Shown here: positions 35,848-44,886 of the stretch, one piece after another
Position numbering within the stretch: the stretch's first letter is position 1
How the letters are laid out: the number at the start of each line of letters is the position of its first letter
NCBI RefSeq assembly: GCF_042643355.1
Contig: NZ_JBHRSS010000006.1
Coordinates: forward strand, 358,984 to 422,983
Origin: Salinisphaera aquimarina
GTDB taxonomy: Bacteria; Pseudomonadota; Gammaproteobacteria; Nevskiales; Salinisphaeraceae
Direction: 5' to 3'
DNA: 64,000 bases
The notes under the pieces: generated by a model
Seen by the model: the letters and a program-made list of their open reading frames with translations, nothing else
What the model was told of the DNA's origin: nothing
The model's database searches: none
Translations under genes and position numbers: made by a program

Positions 35848-37026
35848 CTAAAGCGGCCGTACGTCCCAACGACCGTCGACATATGCCAGCGCACGATCGC
35901 AGCCGCTGCCGACCTCCTCGTCGGCACCCGGCGTAGCCACGATGACCCGTTCGCCCTGCGCGCGCAGATGCCGGATGCTGGCGAGCAGTTCGGCGTCCGC
36001 GCCGGCCGGTGCATGAATGCCGCCCTGGCGTTCGAGGCTATCGAAACTGCCGAGCGCGGCCAGCAGATTGAGATCCGCGGAGAATCCGGTCGCCGGACGC
36101 GGGCGGCCAAAGGCCGCGCCCACGTCATCGTAGCGCCCGCCGCGCGCCAGCTCACGCCCCAGCCCCGGGGCGAACGCCGCATACAGCAGGCCCGTCTTGT
36201 AACGATAGCCGCGCAACTCCGCCAGATCGAGAAACACCGGCATGTCGGGATAATGCGCCGCCAGCAGCGCCACCATTTCGTCCAGCCGAGTCAGCGCCGC
36301 GTCGATTTCGGCATCGATGCCGGCCAGGCTGGCGCGCGCATCGGCCAGCACGCTCGCCGGCCCGTTGAAATCGATCAGCTGGGAGAACCAGGCATGGGCC
36401 CGCTCGTCGATCCGGCCCGCCGCGCGCAGCGAATCGAGGTCGGGGCGCGATTTGCGCTGAACGACATCGAAGAGCACCGGCTCGAAATCGGGCGTGACCC
36501 CGGCGCACTGCACCAGCCGCCGGTAGATGGCCACATGCCCCAGATCCAGACAGGCGTTGTCTATGCCCATCAGGGCGAGCGTCTCGAGCATCAGCGACAC
36601 GATCTCGAGATCGCTCTCGATATGGGCATCGCCGAATTTCTCCGCGCCCAGCTGCAACGGCGAGCGCGACCCGCCCGGCTCTTCCGGACGCGTGCGCAGA
36701 ATACTGCCGATGTAGCAATAGCGCGCGGGCCCGACTGCCTGCAGGCGGTGCGCATCGATACGCGTGGCCTGGGTGGTCATATCGGAGCGCACGCCCATCA
36801 TGCGGCCGTTGAGCTGATCGGTCAGCTTGAACGTCTGCAGATCCAGCTCGTGGCCGGCGCCGGTGAGCAACGACTCCAGATACTCGATCAGCGGCGGCCG
36901 GATCAGGTCATAGCCCCAGCGCCAGTAGAGATCGAGCAGCTGTCGACGGGCGGACTCGAGCCGCCACGACTCCGGCGGCACCATCTCCTGAACGCCCTCG
37001 GGCAAAAGCCAGCGTTTGGATTGCAT
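35848..37026 (-). CDS. hisZ: ATP phosphoribosyltransferase regulatory subunit
   Basis: HisRS-like paralogue of 392 residues that activates short-form HisG in histidine synthesis. The class II synthetase-like core is visible (RLESARRQLLDLYWRWGYDLIRPPLIEYLESLL, read in parts; LTDQLNGRMMGVRSDMT; ARYCYIGSILRT), but the tRNA-binding C-terminus of true HisRS is absent. It lies between the DUF2065 gene and purA, a placement seen in several gammaproteobacteria. It implies a short HisG elsewhere in the genome. Confidence 0.95.
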   Translation of the reverse strand: MQSKRWLLPEGVQEMVPPESWRLESARRQLLDLYWRWGYDLIRPPLIEYLESLLTGAGHELDLQTFKLTDQLNGRMMGVRSDMTTQATRIDAHRLQAVGPARYCYIGSILRTRPEEPGGSRSPLQLGAEKFGDAHIESDLEIVSLMLETLALMGIDNACLDLGHVAIYRRLVQCAGVTPDFEPVLFDVVQRKSRPDLDSLRAAGRIDERAHAWFSQLIDFNGPASVLADARASLAGIDAEIDAALTRLDEMVALLAAHYPDMPVFLDLAELRGYRYKTGLLYAAFAPGLGRELARGGRYDDVGAAFGRPRPATGFSADLNLLAALGSFDSLERQGGIHAPAGADAELLASIRHLRAQGERVIVATPGADEEVGSGCDRALAYVDGRWDVRPL

Positions 37027-37057
37027 GTCGATCCGAAAAATCCGTTAAAGATTGAAA

Positions 37058-37243
37058 CTAATGCAGGAACTGCAGCAAGACGACGCCCACGGCGATCAGC
37101 GCGCCGCCAAACAGCCGAAGACTGCGCGCATCCGCCACGGATGCGCGCTGCATCATCTCACGCCAGCGCTCGGGGGCGAGAAAAGGCAACAGCCCCTCGA
37201 TCACCAGCACGAGCGCGAATGCGCGTAACAGATCCGGCCACAT
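37058..37243 (-). CDS. DUF2065 family small membrane protein (YjeT-like)
   Basis: A 61-residue protein with two hydrophobic segments: LLRAFALVLVIEGLLPFLAP near the N-terminus and GGALIAVGVVLLQFL at the end, separated by a basic linker. Size, topology and position right after hflC match the YjeT/DUF2065 family. Function is unknown. It is only 8 bases downstream of hflC, so it is co-transcribed. Confidence 0.9.
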   Translation of the reverse strand: MWPDLLRAFALVLVIEGLLPFLAPERWREMMQRASVADARSLRLFGGALIAVGVVLLQFLH

Positions 37244-37251
37244 CCTCGGGA

Positions 37252-38142
37252 TCAGCGCGTGTTGGCGCTGCCCGAACTACCGGATGGCTTCGGATTGAAA
37301 TACTTGAACAGTTCGCCGTCGGGACGCAGCATCAATAGATCGTCGCTGCCCAGCGCGTCTCGATAGAGCTGCATGCTGCGGTAGAAACTGTAGAACGTCG
37401 GGTTGCGCTTGTACGCGTTGGCATAGAGCTCGGCGGCCTTGGCGTCGCCCTGACCACGCACCGTCTGCGCCTGACTATAAGCTTCGGCCAGAATGATCGT
37501 GCGCTCACGCTCGGCGTCGGAACGAATCTCCTGAGCCGCGGCATCACCCTGGGCGCGCAGCGTACGGATGACTTCCTGGCGCTCAGAGCGCATGCGTTCG
37601 TAGACCGAGTCGCTCACTTCTTCGGGCAGATCCAGACGCATGATGCGTACGTCGGTGATCTGCAGGCCAAGCTCCTTGGCATCCTGGTTGGCCTGCACCT
37701 GTACCGCCGCCACGATTTCGTTGCGCTCGTCGCCCACCGCCTGGCGGATGGTGCGCTTGGAGAATTCGGCCAGCAGGTCGTTCTCCACGCTTTCCGTGAG
37801 CAGGCTGCGGGTGCGCTGTTCATCGCCCTGTGTAGACAGGTAGTAGTCGACCGTATTGTTGATCCGCCACTTCACGTAGAAGTCAACGGCCAGATTCTTG
37901 TTCTCCGAGGTCAGAACACGTTCGATTTCCTCGGTAAACGTCATCACCCGGCGATCGAAAAAGCGCACTTTCTGGATGAAGGGAATCTTGAAATGCAGCC
38001 CGGGATCGTAATCCTGGCCGACGATTTCGCCGAGCTGAACCACGACGACGCGCTGACGCTCGTTGACGGTGAACATCGCGTCATACGCCGTATAGGCGAT
38101 GACCAACAGCAGGACGATGGCAAAGATCTGCTTGGGACTCAT
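37252..38142 (-). CDS. hflC: Protease modulator HflC
   Basis: SPFH/band-7 membrane protein of 296 residues that assembles with HflK around FtsH and modulates its proteolysis. One N-terminal membrane anchor (residues ~5-22) is followed by VNERQRVVVVQLGEIVGQDY and the band-7 core; the Ala/Glu-rich coiled coil includes AQGDAAAQEIRSDAERERT. The start overlaps the hflK stop by 4 bases. Confidence 0.97.
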   Translation of the reverse strand: MSPKQIFAIVLLLVIAYTAYDAMFTVNERQRVVVVQLGEIVGQDYDPGLHFKIPFIQKVRFFDRRVMTFTEEIERVLTSENKNLAVDFYVKWRINNTVDYYLSTQGDEQRTRSLLTESVENDLLAEFSKRTIRQAVGDERNEIVAAVQVQANQDAKELGLQITDVRIMRLDLPEEVSDSVYERMRSERQEVIRTLRAQGDAAAQEIRSDAERERTIILAEAYSQAQTVRGQGDAKAAELYANAYKRNPTFYSFYRSMQLYRDALGSDDLLMLRPDGELFKYFNPKPSGSSGSANTR

Positions 38143-39500
38143 GAATTGCGATCCCGGCTACGGTAGTTGTCGGACGCACTGGACGACGATGAAGAACCGC
38201 TGTCGTCGTCACTGCTCGGCATGCTGGGGATATTGACGTCGCCGCTCGAGTTGGCGCCGTTGTTGGCTGCGTTTTCCGCCGCCTTGTTACGGCGTGCGTC
38301 ATCCAGCATCTTTTCCAGCGGCAGATACATCAATGGCCCGCCGTTACCCTGCTCGGCCAGTATCAGGTTGGAATTCGAGAGCACATCGCTCATGCCTTCC
38401 AGATACAGACGTTCGCGAGTGACTTCCGGGGCTTTCTCATACTGGGTGAGCAGTTCGGTGAAGCGCGATGCATCACCGGTGGCACGCTGGATCTTCTGCT
38501 GTTTGTAGCCACGCGCATCCAGCGCTATCCGCGCCCTCTCACCCTGGGCTCGAGCGACGATATCGCGGGCATAGGCACGAGCGATATTTTTCTTGCGCTC
38601 TTCTTCCTCGCGTGCCTTGATCGCCTCCTCGAACGCACTCTGCACCTGCTCCGGCGGCTGCGAGTACTGCACGTTCACGGCCACGATATCGATACCCGCC
38701 TTGTAGCTCGACAGCGCGGTCTGCACGATCTTGCGCACGTTCTCGGGCAGCAGCGCACGCGAGCGGTCGGTGATCTCCGGATAGTTCTGCTGCTGTTTCT
38801 TGATCTGGTCGACCAGTTCGTCGTCGACGTCCTGCAGCGCATCCTTTTCCGCCGGCTGGCCCGAGTTTTCCTTCAGATCGACGTTCTGAAGGGCCTTGTC
38901 TTCCAGTTGCTCGACCTGCACGCCTTCCTGGATCACCTGGTTCATGCGGCTCGTGCCCACCACTTCACGCACGGCCGAGCGCAACACCTGCTCGACCGTC
39001 TGATCGGGCTCGCGCAGTTGGAACAGGTAGTTGTTGGCGTCGGAAATACGGTACTGGACCGCAACCTCGACCTCGACGATGTTCTCGTCCTTGGTCAGCA
39101 TGACCGCGCGGTTGCCGGCACGCCGAACCTGCTGGGTGTCGACCTTGTACACGCGATCGATCGGGTACGGCAGATGCCAGTGCCAACCGGGGCCCTGGGT
39201 GGTGGTGTAGTCGCCGAAACGCAGCACCACGCCCTTTTCGCCCGGTTGCACGACATACATGCCGGTCGCCAGCCACACGACGACTGCAATCGGGATGAGA
39301 AACATGAAGACAGCCGGGCTCGGGCCACCGACGCCACCGCCGGAGCCACCGTTCCGGTTACCGGAACCGTTGCCGCTGTTGTTTCCGGAAAAGCGCGCGC
39401 GCAGTTTCCGCCAGATTTGATCCAGATCGGGGGGGCCGTTGCCGTTCTTGTTGCCACCACCCCACGGATCCTGACCTTTGCCAGGCTCATTCCAAGCCAT
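38139..39500 (-). CDS. hflK: Protease modulator HflK
   Basis: SPFH/band-7 partner of HflC, 453 residues. The N-terminus is Gly/Asn-rich and cytoplasmic (GNNSGNGSGNRNGGSGGGVGG), followed by one membrane segment near residues 62-85 and the band-7 domain starting YVVQPGEKGVVLRFGDY. The Ser/Asp-rich C-terminal tail is long. Its ribosome-binding region is supplied by the end of the palindromic element that abuts the start codon, so that element may influence translation of hflK and hflC. Confidence 0.96.
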   Translation of the reverse strand: MAWNEPGKGQDPWGGGNKNGNGPPDLDQIWRKLRARFSGNNSGNGSGNRNGGSGGGVGGPSPAVFMFLIPIAVVVWLATGMYVVQPGEKGVVLRFGDYTTTQGPGWHWHLPYPIDRVYKVDTQQVRRAGNRAVMLTKDENIVEVEVAVQYRISDANNYLFQLREPDQTVEQVLRSAVREVVGTSRMNQVIQEGVQVEQLEDKALQNVDLKENSGQPAEKDALQDVDDELVDQIKKQQQNYPEITDRSRALLPENVRKIVQTALSSYKAGIDIVAVNVQYSQPPEQVQSAFEEAIKAREEEERKKNIARAYARDIVARAQGERARIALDARGYKQQKIQRATGDASRFTELLTQYEKAPEVTRERLYLEGMSDVLSNSNLILAEQGNGGPLMYLPLEKMLDDARRNKAAENAANNGANSSGDVNIPSMPSSDDDSGSSSSSSASDNYRSRDRNS

Positions 39501-39504
39501 GTCA

Positions 39505-39536
39505 GGAAACCCCCATTCCAGTCATACGCGGATCGC
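39505..39536 (+). repeat. Left terminal inverted repeat of the palindromic element
   Basis: Begins GGAAACCCCC, core TCCAGTCATACGCGG. It is complementary to 39905-39935 apart from two mismatches and one extra base. It lies 4 bases from the hflK start codon and supplies its G-rich ribosome site. Confidence 0.8.
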
Positions 39537-39904
39537 GTTCGTGTCCCAAGCCGTCTGCCTGCAAGGCGCGCGGCGCAGCACCGTGGCTGGCCCCACGGCC
39601 AAGCCGTGCAACGCCGCAGATGGATGGCTTGGGCCGAACCTTTTCAAGGCCGTGCCCTTGCGCGCGCCTAGTCCGCACGAGGCGAGGAGCAGGGCTCCCG
39701 GCGCAGCCTGGATGCGACCGCCGGCGTGCGGCCAAAGCCCCGGGGCTACGACTCGTACGGTTCGCCCCGCCGAGGGTCGCATCCCACAGCTGTGCTGCGG
39801 GAACACCCTGCTCTGCCTCTCGGGGCGACGGCGTCATCGGTCGTTCATTTGCCATGAGCAAATCACTCTTCCTCTTCCTTGCCAGTCGCGCGCAAGGACT
39901 CGGC

Positions 39905-39935
39905 GCGACCGCGTATGACTGGATTGGGGTTTTCC
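39905..39935 (-). repeat. Right terminal inverted repeat of the palindromic element
   Basis: Read on the minus strand it begins GGAAAACCCC with core TCCAGTCATACGCGG, matching the left repeat. The complementarity stops at 39935; the remaining 154 bases to hflX show no structure I can name. Confidence 0.8.
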
Positions 39936-40089
39936 CCATCTTCCCTTTAGGCGAAACCGCGATTCTATCGATCGCCCCAACCTCTGTCGAACCATTCAAG
40001 GCCCGTGCATTGACCATGCAAGGCACTGGCGACGGGCCACCGACCGGCGTGGAACGGTTTTCGTCTGCGACCTACGTCGCAATCTGTTT

Positions 40090-41415
40090 TTAGGATGCCT
40101 CGACCGCCGGTGCCATACGCGCGGTACGGCGCTCGATGAGCACCTCGTCGAAACGCAAACCGGCCTGTTCGACGAGCCGCTCGAGATCCGCCTGCGAGGC
40201 GGTCACGGTCAGTCGTGTGGCGCCGTCATCATCAAACGTTTCGGAGTCCACCACGCCCAGCTCGAACAGCTGCGAGCGCAGCCGGCCGGCAGCCGCGGGC
40301 ACCCGCAGCAAGCCTTCCACCATGTCCGGGTTGCAATAATCGGCGAGCACGGCACGCAGCGTGTCCACGCCCTCGCCGCTCATCGCCGACAACCACACCC
40401 GCTGCGGCACGCCGTGGGCGTCGTATTCGACCCGTGCGGCTTCGCCGTCGATCAGGTCCACCTTGTTGAAGACTTCGATCTGCGGCACCTCGGCGGCGTC
40501 GATCTCGGCAAGCACCGTATTGACCTCGCGCGCATGCGAGCGCCGCTCGACATCGGCGGCATCGATCACGTGCAGGAGCACATCGGCTTCTCGGGTCTCT
40601 TCAAGCGTTGCCTTGAACGCGGCCACCAGTTCATGCGGCAGATCGCGGATGAAGCCCACCGTATCCGCGATGATCAGCGGCTCGCCCACGGGCACCTCCA
40701 TGCGCCGCAGGGTGGGATCCAGGGTAGCGAACAGCTGATCGGCCGCGTAGATCGATTCACCGGTCAGGCGATTGAACAGCGTCGATTTACCGGCGTTGGT
40801 ATACCCCACCAGCGATACGATCGGCGTGCGCGCCTTGCGCCGGGCCGAACGTCCCTGTTCGCGCCGGGCACTGACTTTCTCGAGTCGTTGCCGCAGGGTC
40901 TTGATACGTTCATTTAGCAGACGGCGGTCGGTTTCGAGCTGGGTTTCACCGGGCCCGCGCAGGCCGATGCCGCCCTTCTGGCGCTCCAGATGCGACCAGC
41001 CACGCACCAGCCGGGTCGCCAGATGATGCAACTGGGCCAGCTCGACCTGCAGCTTGCCTTCGTGAGAGCGGGCACGGCGAGCGAAGATATCGAGAATCAG
41101 CCCCGCGCGATCGAGCACGCGTGCATTCAGGCGTTTTTCGAGATTACGCTCCTGGCTGGGCGACAAATCGTGGTTGAACACGACGAGCTCGGCCTCGTTG
41201 GCGACGAGCGATTCGGCGATTTCATCTACCTTGCCGCCACCCACGAAATAGCGCGGGTCCGGAACCCGACGCGACCCGCCGATATGGTCCAGCACGTCGC
41301 CACCCGCGGATTCAACCAGTTCGCGAAACTCGCGATCGGCCTCGGCGTATTCGTCGAGGCCGAACGCGAGATGCACGATGACGGCCGCCTGACCGGTCGG
41401 CGGCCGCTCAAACAT
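40090..41415 (-). CDS. hflX: Ribosome-associated GTPase HflX
   Basis: GTPase of 441 residues that binds the 50S subunit and rescues or splits stalled ribosomes. G motifs: GYTNAGKSTLFNRLTG, DTVGFIRDLPHELVAAFKAT and FNKVDL. The N-terminal HflX domain includes GGGKVDEIAE and FNHDLSPSQERNLEK, and the linker LRGPGETQLETDRR is characteristic. It lies 20 bases downstream of hfq, as in other gammaproteobacteria. Confidence 0.97.
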   Translation of the reverse strand: MFERPPTGQAAVIVHLAFGLDEYAEADREFRELVESAGGDVLDHIGGSRRVPDPRYFVGGGKVDEIAESLVANEAELVVFNHDLSPSQERNLEKRLNARVLDRAGLILDIFARRARSHEGKLQVELAQLHHLATRLVRGWSHLERQKGGIGLRGPGETQLETDRRLLNERIKTLRQRLEKVSARREQGRSARRKARTPIVSLVGYTNAGKSTLFNRLTGESIYAADQLFATLDPTLRRMEVPVGEPLIIADTVGFIRDLPHELVAAFKATLEETREADVLLHVIDAADVERRSHAREVNTVLAEIDAAEVPQIEVFNKVDLIDGEAARVEYDAHGVPQRVWLSAMSGEGVDTLRAVLADYCNPDMVEGLLRVPAAAGRLRSQLFELGVVDSETFDDDGATRLTVTASQADLERLVEQAGLRFDEVLIERRTARMAPAVEAS

Positions 41416-41435
41416 TCATCGTTCCCGTCAGTTGT

Positions 41436-41711
41436 TCAGATACGATTGCCGTCCACCTCTGCTTCAGCTTCGGCGCCGCCGTGCATCTCTTCGTGCATTT
41501 CCGTACGCACGTTGCGCGAAGGCACGATGGTGGAGATGGCATGCTTGTAGACCATCTGATTGACGGCGTTGCGCAGCAGCACGACGAATTGATCAAACGA
41601 TTCGATCTGCCCCTGCAGCTTGATGCCGTTGACGAGATATATGGACACCGGCACGCGCTCCTTGCGCAAGGCGTTCAGGAATGGTTCTTGTAGTGTTTGG
41701 CCTTTTGCCAT
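41436..41711 (-). CDS. hfq: RNA chaperone Hfq
   Basis: Hexameric Sm-like RNA chaperone of 91 residues that pairs small RNAs with mRNAs. The canonical core is present: QEPFLNALRKERVPVSIYL, LVNGIKLQGQIESFDQF and YKHAISTIVPSR. I use the ATG at 41711 (MAKGQTLQ), the normal Hfq start, with GGAG ten bases upstream, rather than one five codons earlier. The tail is short and acidic. Confidence 0.98.
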   Translation of the reverse strand: MAKGQTLQEPFLNALRKERVPVSIYLVNGIKLQGQIESFDQFVVLLRNAVNQMVYKHAISTIVPSRNVRTEMHEEMHGGAEAEAEVDGNRI

Positions 41712-41769
41712 GGGAACAGACTCCAATAAAGCAGCGAATAAATTCTTGTTAAAACGACTCTAGCATGGT

Positions 41770-42738
41770 TCAGGACCGGCTCATCCAGCGGCGAACGTGC
41801 GTTATCGCTTGTTTTTCCAGCGTTTTATCTCCGCTTTCAAACCAGCGCGCATCATCCTGAGATCGCAGCCACGTCAACTGCCGTTTGGCCAATTGACGGG
41901 AGGCAAAAACGGCGCGCTCCACACCCTGTTCAAGCGACCACTCGCCGGCCATGACCTGCCACAGCTGACGGTAACCCACGGCCCTGACCGCTGGTAATTC
42001 GAGATTTAGATCGGGACGCGCGTAGAGCTTTTCAACCTCATGGTAAAACCCCTGCGCCATCATCATTTCGAAACGACGCGCAATACGCTCGTGCAGGATC
42101 TCCCGGCTCGCCGGAGCAACCACCAGCTTGCAGATTGACCACGGCAGAACGGATTCGTTCTCGGCCGCATGTTTTCTCGCATGCAACGTACTCGGCGCTT
42201 CCCCTGTTAGCGCGTGAATTTCAAGCGCGCGCTGGATCCGCTGGGCGTCGTTGGGATGAATACGCCGGGCCGTGCGCGCGTCGATGCTGGCCAGGCGCGC
42301 GTGCAGTGCTGCCCAACCCACCACCTGCGCTTCGGCGGTGAGCGTGGCCCTCACGGCATCGTCGCGCCCTGGCATGTCGCTCAGGCCGTGCTCGAGCGCG
42401 GTGAAATAGAGCGACGTGCCCCCGGTGAGCAGGGGCAGCCTGCCGGCGGCATGAATACGCGCAATCTCGAGCGCCGCGTCGCGACAGAAATCGGCGGCCG
42501 AATACGGCTGCGCCGGATCGTTGATATCGATGAGCGCGTGCGGCGCACGCGCCAGCGTCGCGGCATCGGGTTTGGCCGTGCCGATGTCCATGCCGCGATA
42601 GACCATGGCCGAATCCACCGACACGATCTCCGCGTTGAGTGTTTCCACCAGTTCCACGGCCAGGCCGGTCTTGCCCGACGCCGTGGGCCCGAGCAGAAAC
42701 ACGACATCGGGCCGCTGCGCGCGGTTGGCCGCTGTCAT
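41770..42738 (-). CDS. miaA: tRNA dimethylallyltransferase
   Basis: Transfers dimethylallyl from DMAPP to A37 of tRNAs that read U-starting codons; 322 residues. P-loop FLLGPTASGKTGLAVEL, then DSAMVYRGMDIGTAKP and DINDPAQPYSAADF. The C-terminal RQLAKRQLTWLRSQ fits the family. The start overlaps the mutL stop by 4 bases, and the order mutL-miaA-hfq is conserved. Confidence 0.98.
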   Translation of the reverse strand: MTAANRAQRPDVVFLLGPTASGKTGLAVELVETLNAEIVSVDSAMVYRGMDIGTAKPDAATLARAPHALIDINDPAQPYSAADFCRDAALEIARIHAAGRLPLLTGGTSLYFTALEHGLSDMPGRDDAVRATLTAEAQVVGWAALHARLASIDARTARRIHPNDAQRIQRALEIHALTGEAPSTLHARKHAAENESVLPWSICKLVVAPASREILHERIARRFEMMMAQGFYHEVEKLYARPDLNLELPAVRAVGYRQLWQVMAGEWSLEQGVERAVFASRQLAKRQLTWLRSQDDARWFESGDKTLEKQAITHVRRWMSRS

Positions 42739-44567
42739 TTACCGCGCATGAACAGCCGGTCGAGTCCGGCCATGTCGACCTGGATCCAGCTGGGCCGCCC
42801 ATGGTTGCAGTGTCCGGCCCGGTCGGTATGCTCCATGTCGCGCAACAGCGCGTTCATTTCGGCCAGTGTCAGGCGCCGGCCGGCCTTGACCGCGGCCTTG
42901 CAGCCCATATCCGCGAGCACGTCGTCGATTGCGTCGCGCACCCCGTCGGCCCCGCGCAGACCGCCCTCGCCCAGTTCGCCGATCAGGTCATAGGCCAGCG
43001 CGACATAATCGCCACCGGCGAGCAGCGCCGGCACACCGCGCAACAAAGCCGTGGTCGGGCCGCTGCGGGTCAGCTCGAGGCCCACCGCCATGAGCGCCTC
43101 CGCGTTTTGTTCGATCGCCGCTGCTTCGGCTTCGGCCAGGGACAGACTTTCCGGCACCAGCAGGCGCTTGCTCTGGATCGTGCCGGACGAGAACTCGGCC
43201 TTGAGCTGCTCATAGAGCACCCGCTCATGCGCGGCGTGCATGTCGACCAGAATCAGACCCTCGGCGTTCTGGGCCAGAATATAGATATCGTGCAACTGGG
43301 CGAGCGCATAGCCGAGCGCGGGAATATCGCAATCCGGCTGATCGGCCGCAGCGCCCGGAACCACGGCTGCTGCATCCTGATCCCGAACGGGCTCGGCGCC
43401 CGGCATCTGGAAGGCATAACTGGCCCGGGCCTGGGCGACGCTGGCACGCGGCGCCAGATCGAGGCCGCGACTCGGCCCCGGGAATATCGGCGCGGGCCTC
43501 TGCGTGGACGCGCCGTCCGTCAGACCGGGGGCCGGGCTGACCGGCAGATCGACCTGCCGTGCCGCGTGCGGGGTTGCCTCGACCGCGGCGAGCGCTCGAC
43601 CGATGCTGCGAAAGACGAAATCGTGCACCAGCCGCGACTCGCGAAAACGCACCTCGGCCTTGGCCGGGTGCGCATTGACGTCGACCTGGCGCGGGTCGAC
43701 GCTCAGGTAGAGCACATAGGCCGGGTGGCGCTGATTGTGCAGCAGATCGCGATAGGCCAGCCGCACGCCGTGGTTGAACACCTTGTCGCGGATCGGGCGC
43801 GCGTTGACATAACTGAACTGGCGATCGGCCTGTCCGCGCGAGAAACCCGGGGTGGCGATCCAGCCGGTCAGGCGCATCCCGGCGGCCTGCTCGTCGACCT
43901 CGACCGCGTGCTCGTCGAAGGCGCCGCCAACCAGCGTCGACACGCGCCGGCGCATGGCATCGACCGTGGTCGCCGGCTCCAGACGAACCGTCTCGCTGCC
44001 GTCGTGATGCAATACGAAACCGACATCGAAACGCGACAGCACCAGCTGATTGAAGGCCTTGCGGATATGGCCGAACTCCGTCGCCGGCGTGCGCAGAAAC
44101 TTGCGGCGTGCCGGAATACGGGCGAACAGCTCGCGCACTTCGACACGCGTGCCCACATCGTGGGCGGCCGGGCGTACGACCTCACTGACATGCGGCGAGA
44201 TGGCCCAGGCATGGGCGTCCTCGGCGCGCCGCGACGTGATCGTCAATTGCCCCACCGACGCGATGCTGGCCAGAGCTTCACCGCGAAACCCGAGGCTGGC
44301 GACCGATTCCAGGGCGCCCAGGCTGTCGATCTTGCTGGTGGCATGGCGCGCCACCGCCAGCGGCAATTCCTCCGCACCGATACCGCTGCCGTCGTCGCGG
44401 ATCATGATCCGGCGCAGCCCGCCATGCTCGATATCCACATGGATCCAGGCCGCGCCGGCATCGAGGCTGTTCTCCATCAGTTCCTTGACGATGGAGGCCG
44501 GCCGTTCGACCACCTCGCCGGCCGCGATCTGGCTGATCAGTTGATCGTCGAGAAGACGGATGGGCAT
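42735..44567 (-). CDS. mutL: DNA mismatch repair protein MutL
   Basis: Mismatch-repair ATPase of 610 residues. GHKL motifs: ELMENSLDAGA, MIRDDGSGI and SLGFRGEALASIA. The C-terminal domain carries DMHAAHERVLYE, which fits the endonuclease pattern DxHA-x2-E-x4-E, and CNHGRPSW. This suggests a nicking MutL of the MutH-independent kind, as in Pseudomonas, not the E. coli kind. It is the upstream gene of the miaA-hfq-hflX run here; amiB, normally just before it, is displaced. Confidence 0.97.
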   Translation of the reverse strand: MPIRLLDDQLISQIAAGEVVERPASIVKELMENSLDAGAAWIHVDIEHGGLRRIMIRDDGSGIGAEELPLAVARHATSKIDSLGALESVASLGFRGEALASIASVGQLTITSRRAEDAHAWAISPHVSEVVRPAAHDVGTRVEVRELFARIPARRKFLRTPATEFGHIRKAFNQLVLSRFDVGFVLHHDGSETVRLEPATTVDAMRRRVSTLVGGAFDEHAVEVDEQAAGMRLTGWIATPGFSRGQADRQFSYVNARPIRDKVFNHGVRLAYRDLLHNQRHPAYVLYLSVDPRQVDVNAHPAKAEVRFRESRLVHDFVFRSIGRALAAVEATPHAARQVDLPVSPAPGLTDGASTQRPAPIFPGPSRGLDLAPRASVAQARASYAFQMPGAEPVRDQDAAAVVPGAAADQPDCDIPALGYALAQLHDIYILAQNAEGLILVDMHAAHERVLYEQLKAEFSSGTIQSKRLLVPESLSLAEAEAAAIEQNAEALMAVGLELTRSGPTTALLRGVPALLAGGDYVALAYDLIGELGEGGLRGADGVRDAIDDVLADMGCKAAVKAGRRLTLAEMNALLRDMEHTDRAGHCNHGRPSWIQVDMAGLDRLFMRGK

Positions 44568-44848
44568 GGCAGGGATCGGAACGCCTCGCGCCTGTGGTGG
44601 ATCGGAAGGCTGCCTAGTGTCCTGTAAGTCGACCCCGTTCGCAAAGCATCCGGACGCAGCATACGCCTAGGATCTGTCGCCCGACGCAGGATCCTGGCGA
44701 TCGCTTTCATGTCATGGCGTGGCCCGCCGGGCGCGGTGGCGCCTGCCATTCAGTTCATTCGATACGGCGCTCTGCCCGTGCGGCAGGCGTGGTGCGAAGC
44801 TGCCGATGCCCGTGCAGCGGCGCCCCCTGAATCGAATGCATCCTTTTC
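44568..44848. other. Divergent region between mutL and Fur-family gene, no gene seen
   Basis: About 280 bases separating divergent genes at the left edge of the accessory insert. No coding frame is convincing; an in-frame ATG at 44836 lies ahead of the candidate promoter and is disfavoured. No repeat or attachment site was recognised. Confidence 0.4.
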
Positions 44849-44877
44849 TTGACTCATTCCAGAAAATCACCAATCAT
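44849..44877 (+). promoter_or_regulatory. Candidate sigma-70 promoter of the Fur-family gene
   Basis: TTGACT at 44849-44854, a 17-base spacer, then AATCAT at 44872-44877 (5/6 and 4/6 to consensus). Transcription would begin only a few bases before the ATG at 44887, which has no Shine-Dalgarno sequence, implying a leaderless or near-leaderless message. The AT-rich spacer could also bind the regulator itself. Confidence 0.4.
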
Positions 44878-44886
44878 GGCCCGGCA

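Larger units (their letters stand above)
39505..39935. mobile_element. MITE-like palindromic element between hflX and hflK
   Basis: A 431-bp non-coding segment bounded by imperfect ~31-bp terminal inverted repeats (39505-39536 and 39905-39935, about 29 of 32 positions complementary with one indel). Inside are nested inverted repeats: GAGCAGGG at 39687-39694 with CCCTGCTC at 39806-39813, and GGATGCGACC at 39710-39719 with GGTCGCATCC at 39775-39784. The whole could fold into one long hairpin. Open frames inside are low-quality shadows. Terminal repeats without a transposase fit a miniature inverted-repeat element; a structured regulatory RNA is the alternative. No clear target duplication was seen. 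Confidence 0.6.

Noticed and set aside
39522..39806. 94-codon minus-strand open frame within the hflX-hflK gap
   Set aside because: It lies wholly inside the palindromic element, has no good ribosome site, and its composition follows the inverted repeats rather than a protein.
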